From assembly GCA_029168955.1 (NCBI GenBank), contig JAPDOI010000441.1, positions 248,001 through 312,000 on the forward strand: a DNA stretch of 64,000 nt. The letters run 5' to 3'. Both the position numbers and the translations under genes were made by a program. This stretch comes from Aplectana chamaeleonis. Taxonomy: Eukaryota > Nematoda > Chromadorea > Rhabditida > Cosmocercidae. The notes under the pieces are model-generated. The model was not told where the DNA came from, searched no databases, and saw only the letters and a list, made by a program, of their open reading frames with translations. Below are positions 1 to 12,025 of the stretch, one piece after another; position 1 is the first letter of the stretch; each line of letters opens with the position of its first letter.

Positions 1-518
1 GAAACAGAGGATAGGTATAGTGCCATTTTCTACAGTAACCGTCATATTGGCTTTGAGCACTCCAAATAAGACTCGCTTCAAATGAAGCTTGAGTAAAGAC
101 AAAATTCTACAATTTTGGAGGGCCACCCACCGCTTTGAGCTTGTAACCCTTGAGATGTAGGTTTGTGCAAGAGATACTCACGGCTTTTACTACTATTGGC
201 TAGGACATTCTCACAAGGAACGTTATTCGCTCACTTCGAACTGCGGTCAAATGATTTCTGTTTAGGTGATGACGCCATAGAGAGGCAGTGCTGGACAAAA
301 AGATATATACTGTCGACACGGCTCGTACTGATAATATGCGTTCCTTGGTGTGTGTGTGTGTTGGCACAAATTCTGTGCGCATATGAACGTTATAACATAC
401 GTGCACCAAGTTCGCGCCATCGCACAATAAGGGACTCAAAGTATTCAGGCGATTCGCGACGACTGTAAAATGCCTTTCAGCGAATGCTGTTTTTTTATCT
501 GCATATTGGCCTGGTCTC
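1..518. other. Non-coding flank with a short GT microsatellite
   Basis: No exon with both splice sites or a recognisable protein was seen. A (GT)n run lies at about 347-362. Open frames here are short, on both strands, and have no recognisable domain. Confidence 0.5.
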
Positions 519-1040
519 ACAAGGGAAGTGTTTATGGTGGTAAACGCATCTGCAAAAACGACTTGTATTGTTAGTATCTCTTGGGCGTCCATAGTAAACT
601 GCGCAGTATCCCACCCCGAGCTGCAGTTCTAAGAAGTTAAAGCTTAAAGCGGTGGTTTTTTGTGCTTTTTGTACCTTCCAAAACGCGCATTAGTCTTCGC
701 GAAATCCGAAAATCCGGATACGAACCTCATAATTGTGTTCCGCGCACGAAACTACCTCCTCCCTCCTAAAGCAAGTTTGGTTGGAGGCTCATTTTCCAAA
801 CTTTGCGCAGAATGATAGCGTTCTGGACTTGTACGGATTTTCGGTGGGACGTTTATTTATACCAAATGGAGGGCTGCTGAAGCATTTTAGAAAAATGTTT
901 CATATGTGACTTAAAATTCTCCTAGTGGGTTATTTGGGATGCTGATCACGAATCTGGGGTATACCTGTCGATTTCCCAAAGTTTTCGACCAAATTCGTTC
1001 AAAGCCCTCAACTGAGGGAAACTTGAAGGCAAAATGTGAC

Positions 1041-2870
1041 TTTTTTTATTTATTTCATGGACGTGGGCCATATGGTCACACGTGTTGTAATACATTAAGA
1101 ACGAGGAACACAATGGAATCAAGTTCTGATAGCAATTTCAGAAACTGCAACGTAAAAAAGAAAATTTTTAACCACTTGTGACACAAAGAATAGGATACGT
1201 CTCGAAGTTAAGATTCCTGAACAACTCTTTGGCAACTGATGAAAGTCCTAAACGCACCTGGTGTCATAGCTAAAACATCTCCCTTAAATAGGGATCTAAA
1301 TTTGTGGAACACTCTGTTGCAGAAAAAATTTCTCCTGACTTGGCTTCTAGCTACAGAGCCTCGAATACCAAAACCACCACTCCTGGTTCTATTAGAAGTA
1401 AATGTCAGAACGTTAGAAAAGTCAACAGAGACCCTCCCAGTCAGGATTTTGTACATCATTAACAAATCATTACGGTTTCTCCTACTCCTTAAGGACCGCA
1501 GACCTAACTGCTTATTTCTATCTATACCATTAGGGATACGATCGTAGGGCAGCCCACTGCATCTCAGCATAAGTTTACGCGTAAAATTATTCTGAACTCG
1601 TTCTATTAACTCGATGTCTTTCTTTCTGTATGGACTGAAAACAGTGGTTCCACTCTCTATTATTGGACGGACATATATTTTATAGGCCTTAATAAGTATT
1701 CTGGAATCCTTACTCTTGATAGTCTTGAACAAGTTATAGGTCCGGTATGTCGCTTTTTGAACGATATTTTCGCAATGAGCTAAAAGTCCAGCTTATGGTT
1801 CAGCAAAAATCCGAGGTCACGCACTTCCGTTACTTGGCTCAAGTTTACTCTTCCAATTGAGTAGCTAGTGGACGCCGGCAAAGTACCACCGACCGTGAAC
1901 ACTTTAGACTTTTCGGCCGCTAGGGGCAAGCTATGTTCAGTGGCCCAGGTCTGGACAAAAGAAACAGCACTTTGCATATTCTCTTCGTCATCTGAATTTT
2001 TTATGACCTTATAAATTTTGATATCGTCTGCGTACATTTTGCATGTAACATTGAAACTAGAAATGCAACTGGGTAATTCATGAGTAAAAATCAAAAACAA
2101 TATGGGTGAAAGTACCCCTCCCTGAGGCACACCGCTGTAGGTGGAGAATGAGGAATAGTACTCTCTCCCAACCCTAACTTGAAAAGTTCTATCCGTGAGA
2201 AAACTTTCAATCCATGCAATGAGACGTGGTTGGATACCAACCACAGCCAGCTTAAGGAGCAGTTTACGGATGGGTACTCGATCAAAAGCCTTAGCAAAGT
2301 CAAAATAGACTACATCAACCCGATTTTTAGACTCGATGGCGTTTGTCCAATCATTCAGTGACGAAAGCATGGCAGTTTCCACAGATCTTCCTTTGCGAAA
2401 CCCGTACTGTTCTTTATGAATGATGTCGTTGTCCTCAAGGTGCTTCAAAACATGCCGTTTAACTATTTTCTCAAAAGTGCGGAGAATACTGAAGTTATAC
2501 TTATTGGTCTATAGTTGCAGGGATCGCTGTAAGGTTCTTTTTTGGTATGGGTGTCACAAATGCATGCTTCAACGAGCCGGAACTTCGGCTCATGTAACTC
2601 AAATTGAATATATACTCTAGCGGCTTTACTATTTGACAAAGCACATTTTTGACAAAAGTAAGAGGTATTTGATCCGGAGAGGTTGAAAATGAACTCGGCC
2701 ATTTGCTGAGGAGCTCGAAAATCTCTTCCTTGTAGAACCACAAGGAATTTTCCATAGTGGGGTAGGAAACAGAAGTGAAATTCGCACTTGAGCTTCCCTC
2801 ATCTTCCCTGATATAGACCTTTTGGAAAACTTCGGCAAACAGTTGTGCTTTCCCAGAATCTGTGGATACT
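1041..2870 (-). mobile_element. 5'-truncated CR1-like LINE, reverse transcriptase pseudogene
   Basis: On the minus strand the translation gives non-LTR reverse transcriptase blocks in order: YRPISITSVFS, QYGFRKGRS, the motif A block VVYFDFAKAFDRVP, SGVPQGGVLSPILF and the catalytic YADDIK. A C-terminal domain containing RPIIESGTTVFSP follows and ends in a stop at 1208-1210. The frame is broken at least three times, near 2515, 2490 and 1795. The 5' part, including the endonuclease, is missing. The 3' end lies at 1041-1058, where the minus strand reads AATAAATAAAAAAA, a poly-A tail. The LINE sits inside the TIR element of 519-3845: the second copy at 32.75 kb is continuous across the same point. 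A short duplication (about GACTT) may mark the insertion. It is related to the LINE at 50.1-51.0 kb. Confidence 0.85.
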
Positions 2871-3470
2871 TCTGACGATTTCCGGAACGCTACGATAGAA
2901 ATGGCTCAAAATGATTGTCTATGAGTTATTTTGAGTGCTAAACACGAATCTGGAGTCCGTCTATCGGTTTTTCACAGATTACCGTAGATTACGGTGAGTA
3001 TACGGTAGTGTAGTCAAAGTCTCAGATTTCACTCAAATTTTGAATACGCGGTTATTCGGGGTGGTGAATACGAACTTAACGAATACGAATTTAACGTCCG
3101 TTTGTAGATTTTCGAAATACTAAGGTAGGTTTTGTCCCCTAAATGGCATGGTATCCACCGTAACCTACAGTTAACCTCAGAACTTCGACAAACAAACTCC
3201 AGATTCGTGTTCATCACCTTAGATTATCCCGACATATCCTCTGTTTCTTAATGAAATGTATTTCCGTTCATCGCGTGCGTCTCCTTATTCCCACACCTTC
3301 TCGCTGTCTCTACCCTTGCTCCGCACAAGCGCGCGAGAAAACAGAGTAAATTTGACTCGGAACCGCAGGATAATACAAGTTTTGAACAAAATCCGAGAAA
3401 ATTTTTTGAAACGCCCAAAAAAATGTCTGGGTATCCTTGCCTTTTCGCGAAGCTTTAAAAATTGCTCATA

Positions 3471-3721
3471 CAGTTCAACTGCGCATTGCCGTTCAGTCCG
3501 CAAAGTGCACGCTGATTGCGAAAGCGTGCTGCGGCGCGGTTGCGAGCAACCTCAGACAGGGATGTAGGATCAACCGGGCGGTGGAATCACCCGAGCACCA
3601 AAGGCAAAAACCGCTCGGGTGACCCCACATCCCTGTCTGAGGATACTTGCGACCGCGCCACAGCACGCTTTCGCCATCAGCGTGCACTTTGCGGACTGAA
3701 CGGCAATGCGCAATTGAACTG
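3471..3721. mobile_element. Palindromic MITE with TA target duplication
   Basis: This 251-bp element has near-perfect inverted arms of about 115 bp, starting CAGTTCAACTGCGCATTGCC and ending in its reverse complement. It is flanked by TA on both sides (3469-3470 and 3722-3723). The second copy of the host element (about 33185) reads through the site with a single TA, so this is a filled site. TA duplication fits the Tc1/mariner type of integration. It has no coding capacity. Confidence 0.8.
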
Positions 3722-3845
3722 TAACATACCGGGACCTGCAGCTCGGGACAGGATACTGCGCAGTTTCACTATTGAGCCACAAGAGAGACTAACAATACTA
3801 CTTGTTGTCGCAGATGCGTTTACCACCCTAAACACTTCCCTTGTC

Positions 3846-4411
3846 AGCGGAACTTGATGAAACTCTAATCTGGTCTAAGACATGATAAGAAATGACTAAC
3901 GCACAGTTGAACTTGAATTTTGAGTTCACTGCTTCTTAAATACGTAATTTAATTACAATTTAGCGATACTCGAATAATTGCTATTTCCCCAAAAACGGGT
4001 GTAAAAATTCCAACTTGTAGCATTTTTTCGCCATCAGAAGCCCTTCGAAACTATTGTACGTGATAGCAGGATTTTAAGATCTTGCCACGATTTTGAAAGC
4101 CGAGAATCGAGCAAGATAGGATTTTTTTTGTAAATTTACCTTTGAAGAACACATACTCTTCAGAACCATTTCAAGACATACGCGGTATAGGCACTGGCAA
4201 TGCCGAAATGGTGTTCAAATTTCGTGCCTCTATAGTCGTTCCGAAGCGAGATCGGTGGCAGAAACGCGTAAATTCTTTTCAAATTTATTTTCGCAAACAG
4301 TCTGACAAAAACGAACAATTTTCCAATTACTTAGGTTTTGAGACCCTCTCGATGGCAGAAATATGTAGGCTAAGGATTAGGAATCTTCATAGCCATGTTT
4401 TAAGAAAATAA
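3846..4411. other. AT-rich spacer, nothing recognised
   Basis: I see no exon, conserved protein or inverted repeat here. Short open frames lack splice sites and family resemblance. Confidence 0.4.
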
Positions 4412-4905
4412 CTTCAAAGGCAGTGTTCACGATGATTTTAGTTCTCGAGTTTTCCACTGAAAACAATGCGTTTGCCACCAAGTGTTACCAAAATTACGAA
4501 GAAACGGCGAGACGCACTGAAATGTCTTATTTCAGTGGCATTATTCTCTGGTCTGGACTAGTTGACCGATTGGATGAACATGTTCCCGATGGTTGTCACC
4601 GATAAAAAATGGGGCTAATCAAGATTAGAAGAATATTCTGGGCTAAACAGTATTATTCAGGGTCTGAAGGAAAGTACGAAGCAACAGAGAGTAGAGAATC
4701 GCAAAAGACAGGTCCACAAAAGATTTCATTGCCACAACGAACAGTTCCTGTGAGAGTAGAGAGGCCGGGTGAGAGTAGAGGGTTTCGTGTAGTTCTGGTT
4801 CGTTTTTGTCAATTTCTACGTCCATTTGGTTCTACCTGAGGGCCACTAAACCGATATAGCGAATAATCTCGAAATTGAAGATTAACGTGAACACTGCCTT
4901 CAAAG
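4412..4905. mobile_element. MITE family B, copy 1
   Basis: The element is bounded by inverted ends CTTCAAAGGCAGTGTTCAC and GTGAACACTGCCTTCAAAG. The roughly 490-bp interior is shared with 14499-14995 and 45955-46992. It belongs to the AGGCAGTG-TIR group that recurs across the window. It has no transposase. Confidence 0.8.
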
Positions 4906-5340
4906 CCAGCCTTCACGTTGATCATCATCGGTGGCTTCCCACAGTGAAATGATAGGCGAGAAGGATCCTAGGCTCCCAGTGTTGGAAGAACGGTGGAAAA
5001 CTAGCCAGGAGCGGCAAAATAACGGCTGCAAACAAGCGTTTTGGGGCCCCAGACACACCCCGCGCCCCAGATTCGCCCCCTCGAAATGAACAAATGAAGA
5101 CTCTGATTACAGAAATGATCATATCAAGGAGGTGTTGATAAGTGAGCTGATCGCTTGATTGCATTGAATGGTATCTTCCTCCACGCTCCAAAATCAACGT
5201 AAACAAGGGAGGACCTATTTTGGCTCAAAAACGCGACTTTCGCGTCTTTTTCAAGCGTGCTTCGCTATATAGGGCACCAGACCTTCTGTAAACCGTGGAG
5301 ATATTGGAAGTGAGATTTATCGTGGACAGTGCCTTTGAAT
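4906..5340. mobile_element. MITE family A, copy 1
   Basis: It directly abuts the family B element. Its interior (CACAGTGAAATGATAGGCGA through CTATATAGGGCACCAGACC) recurs in inverse orientation at 53363-53824. The left half recurs at 24905-25165 and the right end at 36043-36168. The right end reads ATCGTGGACAGTGCCTTTGA. Confidence 0.75.
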
Positions 5341-5810
5341 GCATCGTGCGCGCAGGAAATCATATATAATTTTTTTCATGTTTTTTGTATAGCTTAGCCT
5401 CCTTAGTAACGAAAATGTCGAAAGAGCCCCTGAAAACCTACATATGTAAAAAAACCAGTTTGAATACACTGTAAAAATGGAACTGAAGTCTGCGACAAAA
5501 TCGTTTATCAAGTTTTGCTGTATTTAGAGCCCTGAATAAAGCCATTTTTTTCAATTTCCTGCATGTGGAGTTCGTACCATAATTGTTTTCCATGTTGTTT
5601 GACGGTCGCATCAGCATTCTATGGAAAAGTGCTAGATGATCGACCCCACAGCAGTTATCAGGCGTTCATAATTTTCAATGGATGGCTTTTCAGAGACTCA
5701 AGCTTCGTGGTAATGCCAGTTAGCCTGAATTGCTTGATTTTACTCAGAAAAATGCAAGTGATTAACAGAGCGCACGATGCAGCAATATAAGCTATTACCA
5801 CAAAATCGTT
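5341..5810. other. Spacer between repeats, nothing recognised
   Basis: No exon or repeat copy was recognised in this stretch. Confidence 0.35.
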
Positions 5811-6446
5811 AAAGGTTGCATACACGCTCACAAACATGGTTGAGATAACAGCACAAATAGGACCGCCTGGCCCCTAACATCTCGTCAACGCCGTTTGAAG
5901 CGCTGAAAACCATCCAGGTTGACAGAATTCGAGCATTCTCGTCTTGAAAGTCTGTGGAACCCCACCCCTACGAATAACAGAATGAAGAGTGAGGCATGTG
6001 AAAACATTTGATAGCTTAGAGTGATAGCTCTAGCAAATGAGAGTCTACGAGAGAAACGGCTTGGTCTACCTGAATATAACATGTCTGCTTACTGATGAAA
6101 TGCTCAATTTTATAAGCCAGCCGGAGTAGAAGAGCTTTCTTGAAAGTGCATGGGAATTAATCGTTATGTAAACAAGTTATATACAGGGAAATCAAGCTGT
6201 TTCACTCGTAGACTCTCATTATATAGTGCTATCGCTCTAAATTATCAAATGCTTCCACATGCCTCACTCTTCATTCTGTTATTCGTAGGGGTGGGGTTCC
6301 ACAGGCATTTGAGACGGGAATGCTCAAATTCTGTCAACCTGGATGGTTTTTAGCGCTTCAAACGCCGTTGACGGCATGGTAGGGGCCAGGCGGTTCTATT
6401 TATGCTGTTATCTCAACCATTTTTGTGAGCGTGTATGCTGCCTTTA
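5811..6446. repeat. Large imperfect palindrome (foldback element), about 0.63 kb
   Basis: The left arm (about 5811-6085, from GCATACACGCTCACAAACAT) is repeated in reverse complement at about 6180-6446. The arms include the matching blocks CACCCCTACGAATAACAGAA and TTCTGTTATTCGTAGGGGTG. A transcript would form a hairpin with arms of about 250 nt. It has no coding capacity and abuts the next MITE. Confidence 0.8.
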
Positions 6447-7000
6447 AAGGCAGTGGTCACGATGAAAAAAGTTATCGAAAAAACTACAAAAATCAGCTTA
6501 GATCAAAAACAGCTGAAAAACTATGAAGGTAGCGCGGTGAAAAACGGTCTACAAATAGAGTTTCTAGGGCCCAAAGAAGCTAGTTCGTGCACACGTGCAC
6601 AGCGATGACGAAACAGATCGCAGTCTCATGCCGAGCAGTCAAAAATCATCGACATTCAGAGGACGAAATAAATGCAAATTTAACGAATAAAAACAGTTGA
6701 ATAATGAAAGCATCACTTCAGTCAATGTTTTTGACTAGATGCGTACATAAATTCGAAGGTTCATTGATTGACATTCAATTTCAAGCCAGCTGATGTTCTT
6801 AATATAAGAGGTCATCGATGCCGATGATGTGGAGAGGGCTCGTCCACCATCAAAAGACAAGAAAGTTCAGGTTTCAAATTCGGCCCAAAACAGTGGTTTT
6901 TTCGCGATTTTTTCTTATAGGTCCTACTACTCGAGACCCAGGAAAGGATTTGGAGAGAAAAAGACGACAAGCATATTTGATCGCGACCACTGCCTTTAAA
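6443..7000. mobile_element. MITE family C, copy 1
   Basis: The ends are TTTAAAGGCAGTGGTCACGA and TCGCGACCACTGCCTTTAAA. A second copy in inverse orientation lies at 46320-46876. The TTAA next to AGGCAGTGG at both ends fits a TTAA target duplication. Confidence 0.85.
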
Positions 7001-7911
7001 TAGTACTATGTGTGACTTATTGCGCTATATAACGTAGTTATACGTTTTCATCGAGTCTCGCTGTCATGAGAACAGCGTGACTCGACGAGAACGTTTAACT
7101 ATGTAATATCGAAGATACTTAGGAAAACAGCATTTGCAAAAACGCATGTCTGATATCTTTGTACAATACTGCATAATGATTGAGCTGCAGTTGGGCAACG
7201 AAGAGGCGATGTGGAGAGCACGAATAGAAGAATGACGTAATTCTTCAGCATCACTCCCATCTCTGTGCCGCCCTCTGCAACATCGCCAAATTAATCTCAG
7301 ATTCTTCAAACCGTTCGCACTCCTTTAGAGCCTCCTAGTATTTGAGCGAAATTATTGGAACTGTCCATTTATCCTGTCTTCCAGCGCCTCGAACGAATGA
7401 AAAAGTTGTGTAGGGGTGCGAAAGTTCGCCAAAGTGCATTCAGCCAATTATGCCCTACGGCCAACTCTATCTTTTTCAGCAGCCAACGCATGCTCCCTTC
7501 AAAAAATTCCTGCTGCCTGCGAGGCGCTCGCGAAAAATGAACATTTACAAGCTGAGGATGAATACTCAACGAGGCTTTGACCATAAATCTTACTTACTAT
7601 TAGTGGGAAAGTCGGACGCTGTCTAGGTTGTTTCCTTCGTTATGTCGCAACTCAACGAATCCTTTCTTCGGTGGCTAGGGTATGAATCCGCCCTATTTTC
7701 GATGTAGGGACATCACAGTACAACCGCGGCAGTCAACAGCTCCAACCTTGATCGTTGTGCTGATGTCCTACAAGGAAGGCAGCAGCACCCTGACATCATG
7801 CCTTACGGGTAGTTCACCTACCCATATGTTTACTCCATAGCTGCAATATAGGAACTGAGATTTACGAATCCGATGACTAATATGACGCCCTACCAGAGCT
7901 GGGGACGCGTC
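7001..7911. other. Unassigned spacer
   Basis: I see no exon with conserved residues and no clear repeat partner elsewhere in the window. Confidence 0.35.
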
Positions 7912-8160
7912 CCGGTCAAAGGCACAGTCCAACCTCAAAATCGCTTTCCAGCTCTCCTGCTAATCTTGGAGACAATTCTGCGCTGATCACAACGGTGTCT
8001 CTGGAATTGCTCAGAAACCCACTACGAACGGAGTTATGGTCTCTCGAAAATTGTGAATCTGAACTTTGAAAAATTCCTGGACGAGTTGTCTCGGGCCTGT
8101 TTTTCTTCGTCGTTCGCAGCCATCGCACCAGATCACACTATAAAGCTAGACCGTTGACAA
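7912..8160. mobile_element. Partial MITE of the AGGCACAG (family F) type
   Basis: The left end AAAGGCACAGTCCAACCTCA and the following bases match the reverse complement of the right end of the family F copy at 37038-37494. The other end was not identified, so this is probably truncated. Confidence 0.55.
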
Positions 8161-9066
8161 ATGGAAGAACCTAGGTTTTGATCAAAATTCATGCAGCGTT
8201 TCGTTCCTATTGAGACCAAAAAACCTGAAGGGGGTGGAGCGAATGGATGCTGATTCGAGGGGCGGAGGGAATGGGTGCTCGATTTTTCTCGCTTATTTTG
8301 AAGAGTTGAAACTCCGCGCTGGGCAGGGTTGTTACACTTAGCGGCCGAACCATTATATTAAATTCTACCCACGAGCTTGGACTGTGCCAGATCTCCATCT
8401 TTGACGCTTTCCAACCTCATTGCCCAACGTTTTTGACGCGCCAAAGTTTACCAGTGTGGTGTACCGGGCTCAGTCATGAAATTGAGCCTAAAAAATGAAG
8501 ATTGATTTCCAGCGCGAACGATGCCTTTAAATCATATTAAAAATCGATCCTATTGAAGCTAAAGTGTTTGCCAGATTCTTCTCTTTCTCACAAAATCCTT
8601 TGCTCTCATGGTTAATCCTACTTTTGATCAACTAGGTTCGTTTGGATGAACCTTGTCACGGCTTAATAGTTATCCCCGCTCCAACTTCGTTTATTGACAT
8701 TAAATTTCTAAAATGAATACATCTGAATAGACTATTTTTACCATCTTCGATTTTCTTCTGTTTCAATCCTTTTCTCCTCACCGTTCTGTGATAAAATGTA
8801 TTTTTCTATTAATTTTGTGTGCGCGCCCACTCCCGTGTGTGCTGTGTAGTTACGTACAAACACCATATCGCACGGCAAGCCGAGTCTCTAAGGGATTGCG
8901 GCATTCTAGGTGGGTAAAACTCGGGTTTTCCACTCCCCACGCATCACATGAATCCTAAAATGGTTCCACAACACAAAATAGTTTTGATTTCCACATCAGA
9001 ACAATCAAACACAGATCAACTAATCTCTCAAAGGTTCGTGAAAACACTAGACAGAAAGCATTGATT
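8161..9066. other. Spacer with a family I fragment
   Basis: 8447-8537 (a GAAATTGAGCCTAAAAAATG-type block followed by GCGCGAACGATGCCTTTAAA) matches parts of 38150-38744 in inverse orientation. The remainder up to the RTE insertion has no recognised content. Confidence 0.45.
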
Positions 9067-9076
9067 ATGCAATACT

Positions 9077-12025
9077 GCGCTATCCAGACTTCTGAGCTAT
9101 TTCCATGCACCGTTTGCTGCTTTGCAGGAAACCCGCCTCAAGGATAGACCCGTCATCAGCGTCGGAGAGTACACCATCTACTGCGGTAACGCTGACGATA
9201 GGAGAGTGGGAGGCTGTGCAATAGCTGTAAGGAAGGATTTCAATGGTATGGTCAAGGAGTTCGGCTCAACGTCGTGTCGGAATGCATTCGTACGACTGCG
9301 GGATCACAGAGGATTCAATCTGTGGATAGTGAGTGCTCATGCGCCCACTGAAACCGCCGAAGACAATTCGAAGGATGCGTTTTATGAGGAACTCAATACG
9401 TTGCTGGCCAGGATACCTTGTCAACATGCTGTTGTCGTGGGGATTGACGCAAATGCGAAGATGGGACTTGATCAGGAATCCGAAGTACTCGGTAAATGGT
9501 TCTACCCAGTGGAGCAAACATCGGACAATGGCTACCGCCTTGTCGACTTTTGTGAACGCAGTGGTCTGATTATTGCATCGACATTCAAGAGGAATCATCG
9601 CCGCCATCAGCTTACGTGGCAGGGACCAACCCGGCTATCTCCAGAAGAGAAGCGGAAGCGGAAGATGACAACTTTGAAACTACAGCTTGACTATGTCCTG
9701 ACGAGGAATATTCCAGTATCGGACATTCGAAGATCTAGAGCTGTGTGGGATGTCGCATTCGATTCGGATCACCGTCCTGTTCTGTTGAACTTCACTGCGA
9801 GGATTCATAAGAGGAAGCGAGGGGCTCAGCCTCTCCAGAGGATTGACATGACAAGTCTCAGAGATGAAGAGTGCAGAAGGAATTTCCGACAACGCGTTTC
9901 TATTCACATCGGAGTACGGACTAAGAAGAAACTTTGCGACGCGGATTCTTTTGTCAAATGCATCCAGGACGCTTCGAAAGAGGCACTCCCGGTTGTACAG
10001 CCTAAGAAGAAGTTTGCCTACGTCTCAGAAGAAGCAACATCTACCTACAATAGAGTATGTGCTCTCCGAACTGCAGGAAACTTCGTGGAGGAGAAGCGTC
10101 TGAGGAGGAAGTTGCGTCGGCAGCTTCAAAGTGACCGCGAACGAGAGTGGACGTGTAGAGCTAAGGAGTTCGAGAAGGCTTGGGAGGAGAAGAATCCGAG
10201 GAAAGCCTACACGTTGCTGCGACAGTATAGCGGGAAGATGAAGAGATGTTCTCCTGTCTTGAACACTACCAATGGAGTTGCAGTTGGTGATGCGACGCTG
10301 CCAATATGGAAGGATTACTTCAGTTCACTACTGAATCGTCCAGCGCCATCAGTACCTGAGCTCCCGCATGTTCAGAGAGCACATTACGATGTCAGTGAGG
10401 AACCGCCGACTGAGTCTGAAGTTTTGGATTGTATCCGGAAAATGAAGAATGGAAAGGCAGGTGGAGATGACAACATCACTGCTGAAATGCTGAAAGCTCT
10501 TCCTCCGTCTGGGATTCGTGAAATGACCAACACCATCCGTGCCATATGGATGAGCGAAAGGATACCCGATTCGTGGAGACATGCGATCATCGTACCTCTT
10601 CACAAGAAGCTATCCGTCACGGATTCTAAGAACTACAGAGGAATCTCTCTACTTCGTGTCATGTACAAGGTTTTAGAACGTATCATTCTCGAGCGACTTA
10701 TCAAACATCGTGAAGGAACGACCAGAGATGAGCAAGCCGGTTTTCGACCTGGAAGATCGACCATCGACCAAGTGTTCGTCGTGAGAAGAGTAATTGAATC
10801 GTGGCAGCGGTTTTCGAAGCCATTACAGCTTGCTTTTTTGGACTTTGAAGCCGCGTTCGACTCTCCTCATCGTGATCGATTGCTCAATGCTCTGCGAGCA
10901 GATGGAGTCCCGGAAAAGTATGTTCGGTTAATCGAGGACATGAACAAAGGATCAACAGCAGCAGTTCGTACACCTGTCGGATTTACGTCAGCTTTCGAGG
11001 TGAAAACAGGAGTAAGGCAAGGAGCCGTTGCAGGACCTTTTCTTTTCAACTTCGCCGTTGATGACATCATGCGTAGAGTTGCAGAACAGTTTCCTGCGGA
11101 TGTGATCCTAACACCATCAGGACGCTCCCTTGTCGACCTGGAGTACGCCGACGACATTGTGTTATTCGCTGAAAACAACGCAAAACTGCAAAGGATTGTG
11201 AACCTCGTTTCGAAGTATGCCGCAGCCTATGGACTTCGTCTTCGTCCCGACAAATGCAAGCAGATGTGGGTCTCTCAGAGGCCTTCAACTGGAGTTTGTG
11301 TGGACGGACAACGTATCGAACTGGTGGACGATTTCTGTTATTTGGGCTGTTTGCTGAAGAACGATGGTAGTTATGCAGCGGATATTCGACAACGATGTGC
11401 GAAAGCTACGTCTGCATTCAATTCTCTAACCAAGTGTTTGTGGTCTACCACCATCGCGAAGGAAGTCAAGTTGCGCGTCTACCTATCCGCTATTCGCCCT
11501 ATCATGATGTACGGATCGGAGACGTGGGCAGCACCGAAAACGCAGATGGAAAGGTTGGATTGCACGGAGAGGAAGCTTTTTAGGCGTTTGCTTGGATATT
11601 TCTGGCCGCGTGTATGCCATAACGAAGACCTTTACAAGGAAATCGACGCAGTACATCAACGCTTGACACGAGGGAGGTGCCAGCATCTCCTAACGCCATC
11701 TCAAGCAGCAATGGAAAGTCGACTTCGACTGCTCGGGCATATACTAAGAAGAACGCCGGATCGTCTCGTACAACACGCTTTAAAAATGCTTCCAAATCCT
11801 GTCTGGAAACGGCCATCTGGGCGTAGGCGAAAGTTCTGGACGGATGTGGTTAAAGAAGATTTAAAGTCACTCGGCATCGAAAGACAGTTCAGGCGCGATG
11901 TTTCGTTTCGCAGGAAATGGAATAGTGACAGCTGGATGGAATGTGTTCAAATTGTGGCTGAAGACCGTGAAAAATGGACACGGCTGACTACTAGGACGGC
12001 ACACCTCGGTGAAGATGCGGAATGA
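9077..12025 (+). CDS. RTE polyprotein: AP-like endonuclease plus reverse transcriptase (5' truncated, uninterrupted)
   Basis: One open frame of about 980 codons runs from the truncation point to a TGA at 12023-12025. The N-terminal third is an apurinic/apyrimidinic-type endonuclease with LQETRLKD (catalytic Glu), the GIDANAKMG block and the terminal SDHRPVLL. Reverse transcriptase follows: KNYRGISLLRVMYKVLERI, DEQAGFRPGRSTIDQ, motif A AFLDFEAAFD, VRQGAVAGPFLFNF and motif C YADDIVLF. A C-terminal region with IMMYGSETWA and FRRLLGYFWPR follows. This is the usual RTE layout, in which one protein nicks target DNA and copies its own RNA. The first endonuclease motif (the NCRSLSS block in copy 2) is lost to 5' truncation and there is no proper start codon, so this copy is probably not autonomous. 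No frameshift or stop was seen. Confidence 0.92.
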   Translation, partial: ALSRLLSYFHAPFAALQETRLKDRPVISVGEYTIYCGNADDRRVGGCAIAVRKDFNGMVKEFGSTSCRNAFVRLRDHRGFNLWIVSAHAPTETAEDNSKDAFYEELNTLLARIPCQHAVVVGIDANAKMGLDQESEVLGKWFYPVEQTSDNGYRLVDFCERSGLIIASTFKRNHRRHQLTWQGPTRLSPEEKRKRKMTTLKLQLDYVLTRNIPVSDIRRSRAVWDVAFDSDHRPVLLNFTARIHKRKRGAQPLQRIDMTSLRDEECRRNFRQRVSIHIGVRTKKKLCDADSFVKCIQDASKEALPVVQPKKKFAYVSEEATSTYNRVCALRTAGNFVEEKRLRRKLRRQLQSDREREWTCRAKEFEKAWEEKNPRKAYTLLRQYSGKMKRCSPVLNTTNGVAVGDATLPIWKDYFSSLLNRPAPSVPELPHVQRAHYDVSEEPPTESEVLDCIRKMKNGKAGGDDNITAEMLKALPPSGIREMTNTIRAIWMSERIPDSWRHAIIVPLHKKLSVTDSKNYRGISLLRVMYKVLERIILERLIKHREGTTRDEQAGFRPGRSTIDQVFVVRRVIESWQRFSKPLQLAFLDFEAAFDSPHRDRLLNALRADGVPEKYVRLIEDMNKGSTAAVRTPVGFTSAFEVKTGVRQGAVAGPFLFNFAVDDIMRRVAEQFPADVILTPSGRSLVDLEYADDIVLFAENNAKLQRIVNLVSKYAAAYGLRLRPDKCKQMWVSQRPSTGVCVDGQRIELVDDFCYLGCLLKNDGSYAADIRQRCAKATSAFNSLTKCLWSTTIAKEVKLRVYLSAIRPIMMYGSETWAAPKTQMERLDCTERKLFRRLLGYFWPRVCHNEDLYKEIDAVHQRLTRGRCQHLLTPSQAAMESRLRLLGHILRRTPDRLVQHALKMLPNPVWKRPSGRRRKFWTDVVKEDLKSLGIERQFRRDVSFRRKWNSDSWMECVQIVAEDREKWTRLTTRTAHLGEDAE

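Larger units (their letters stand above)
519..3845. mobile_element. Large TIR DNA element, copy 1, carrying nested insertions
   Basis: The sequence at 519-620 (starting ACAAGGGAAGTG) returns as its reverse complement at about 3735-3845 (ending CACTTCCCTTGT), so the ends form long inverted repeats of more than 100 bp. The interior matches 31871-33311 in order and orientation. Relative to that copy, this one has gained a LINE (about 1041-2870) and a palindromic element (3471-3721). No transposase frame was seen, so it looks non-autonomous. Superfamily is not assigned. Confidence 0.75.
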
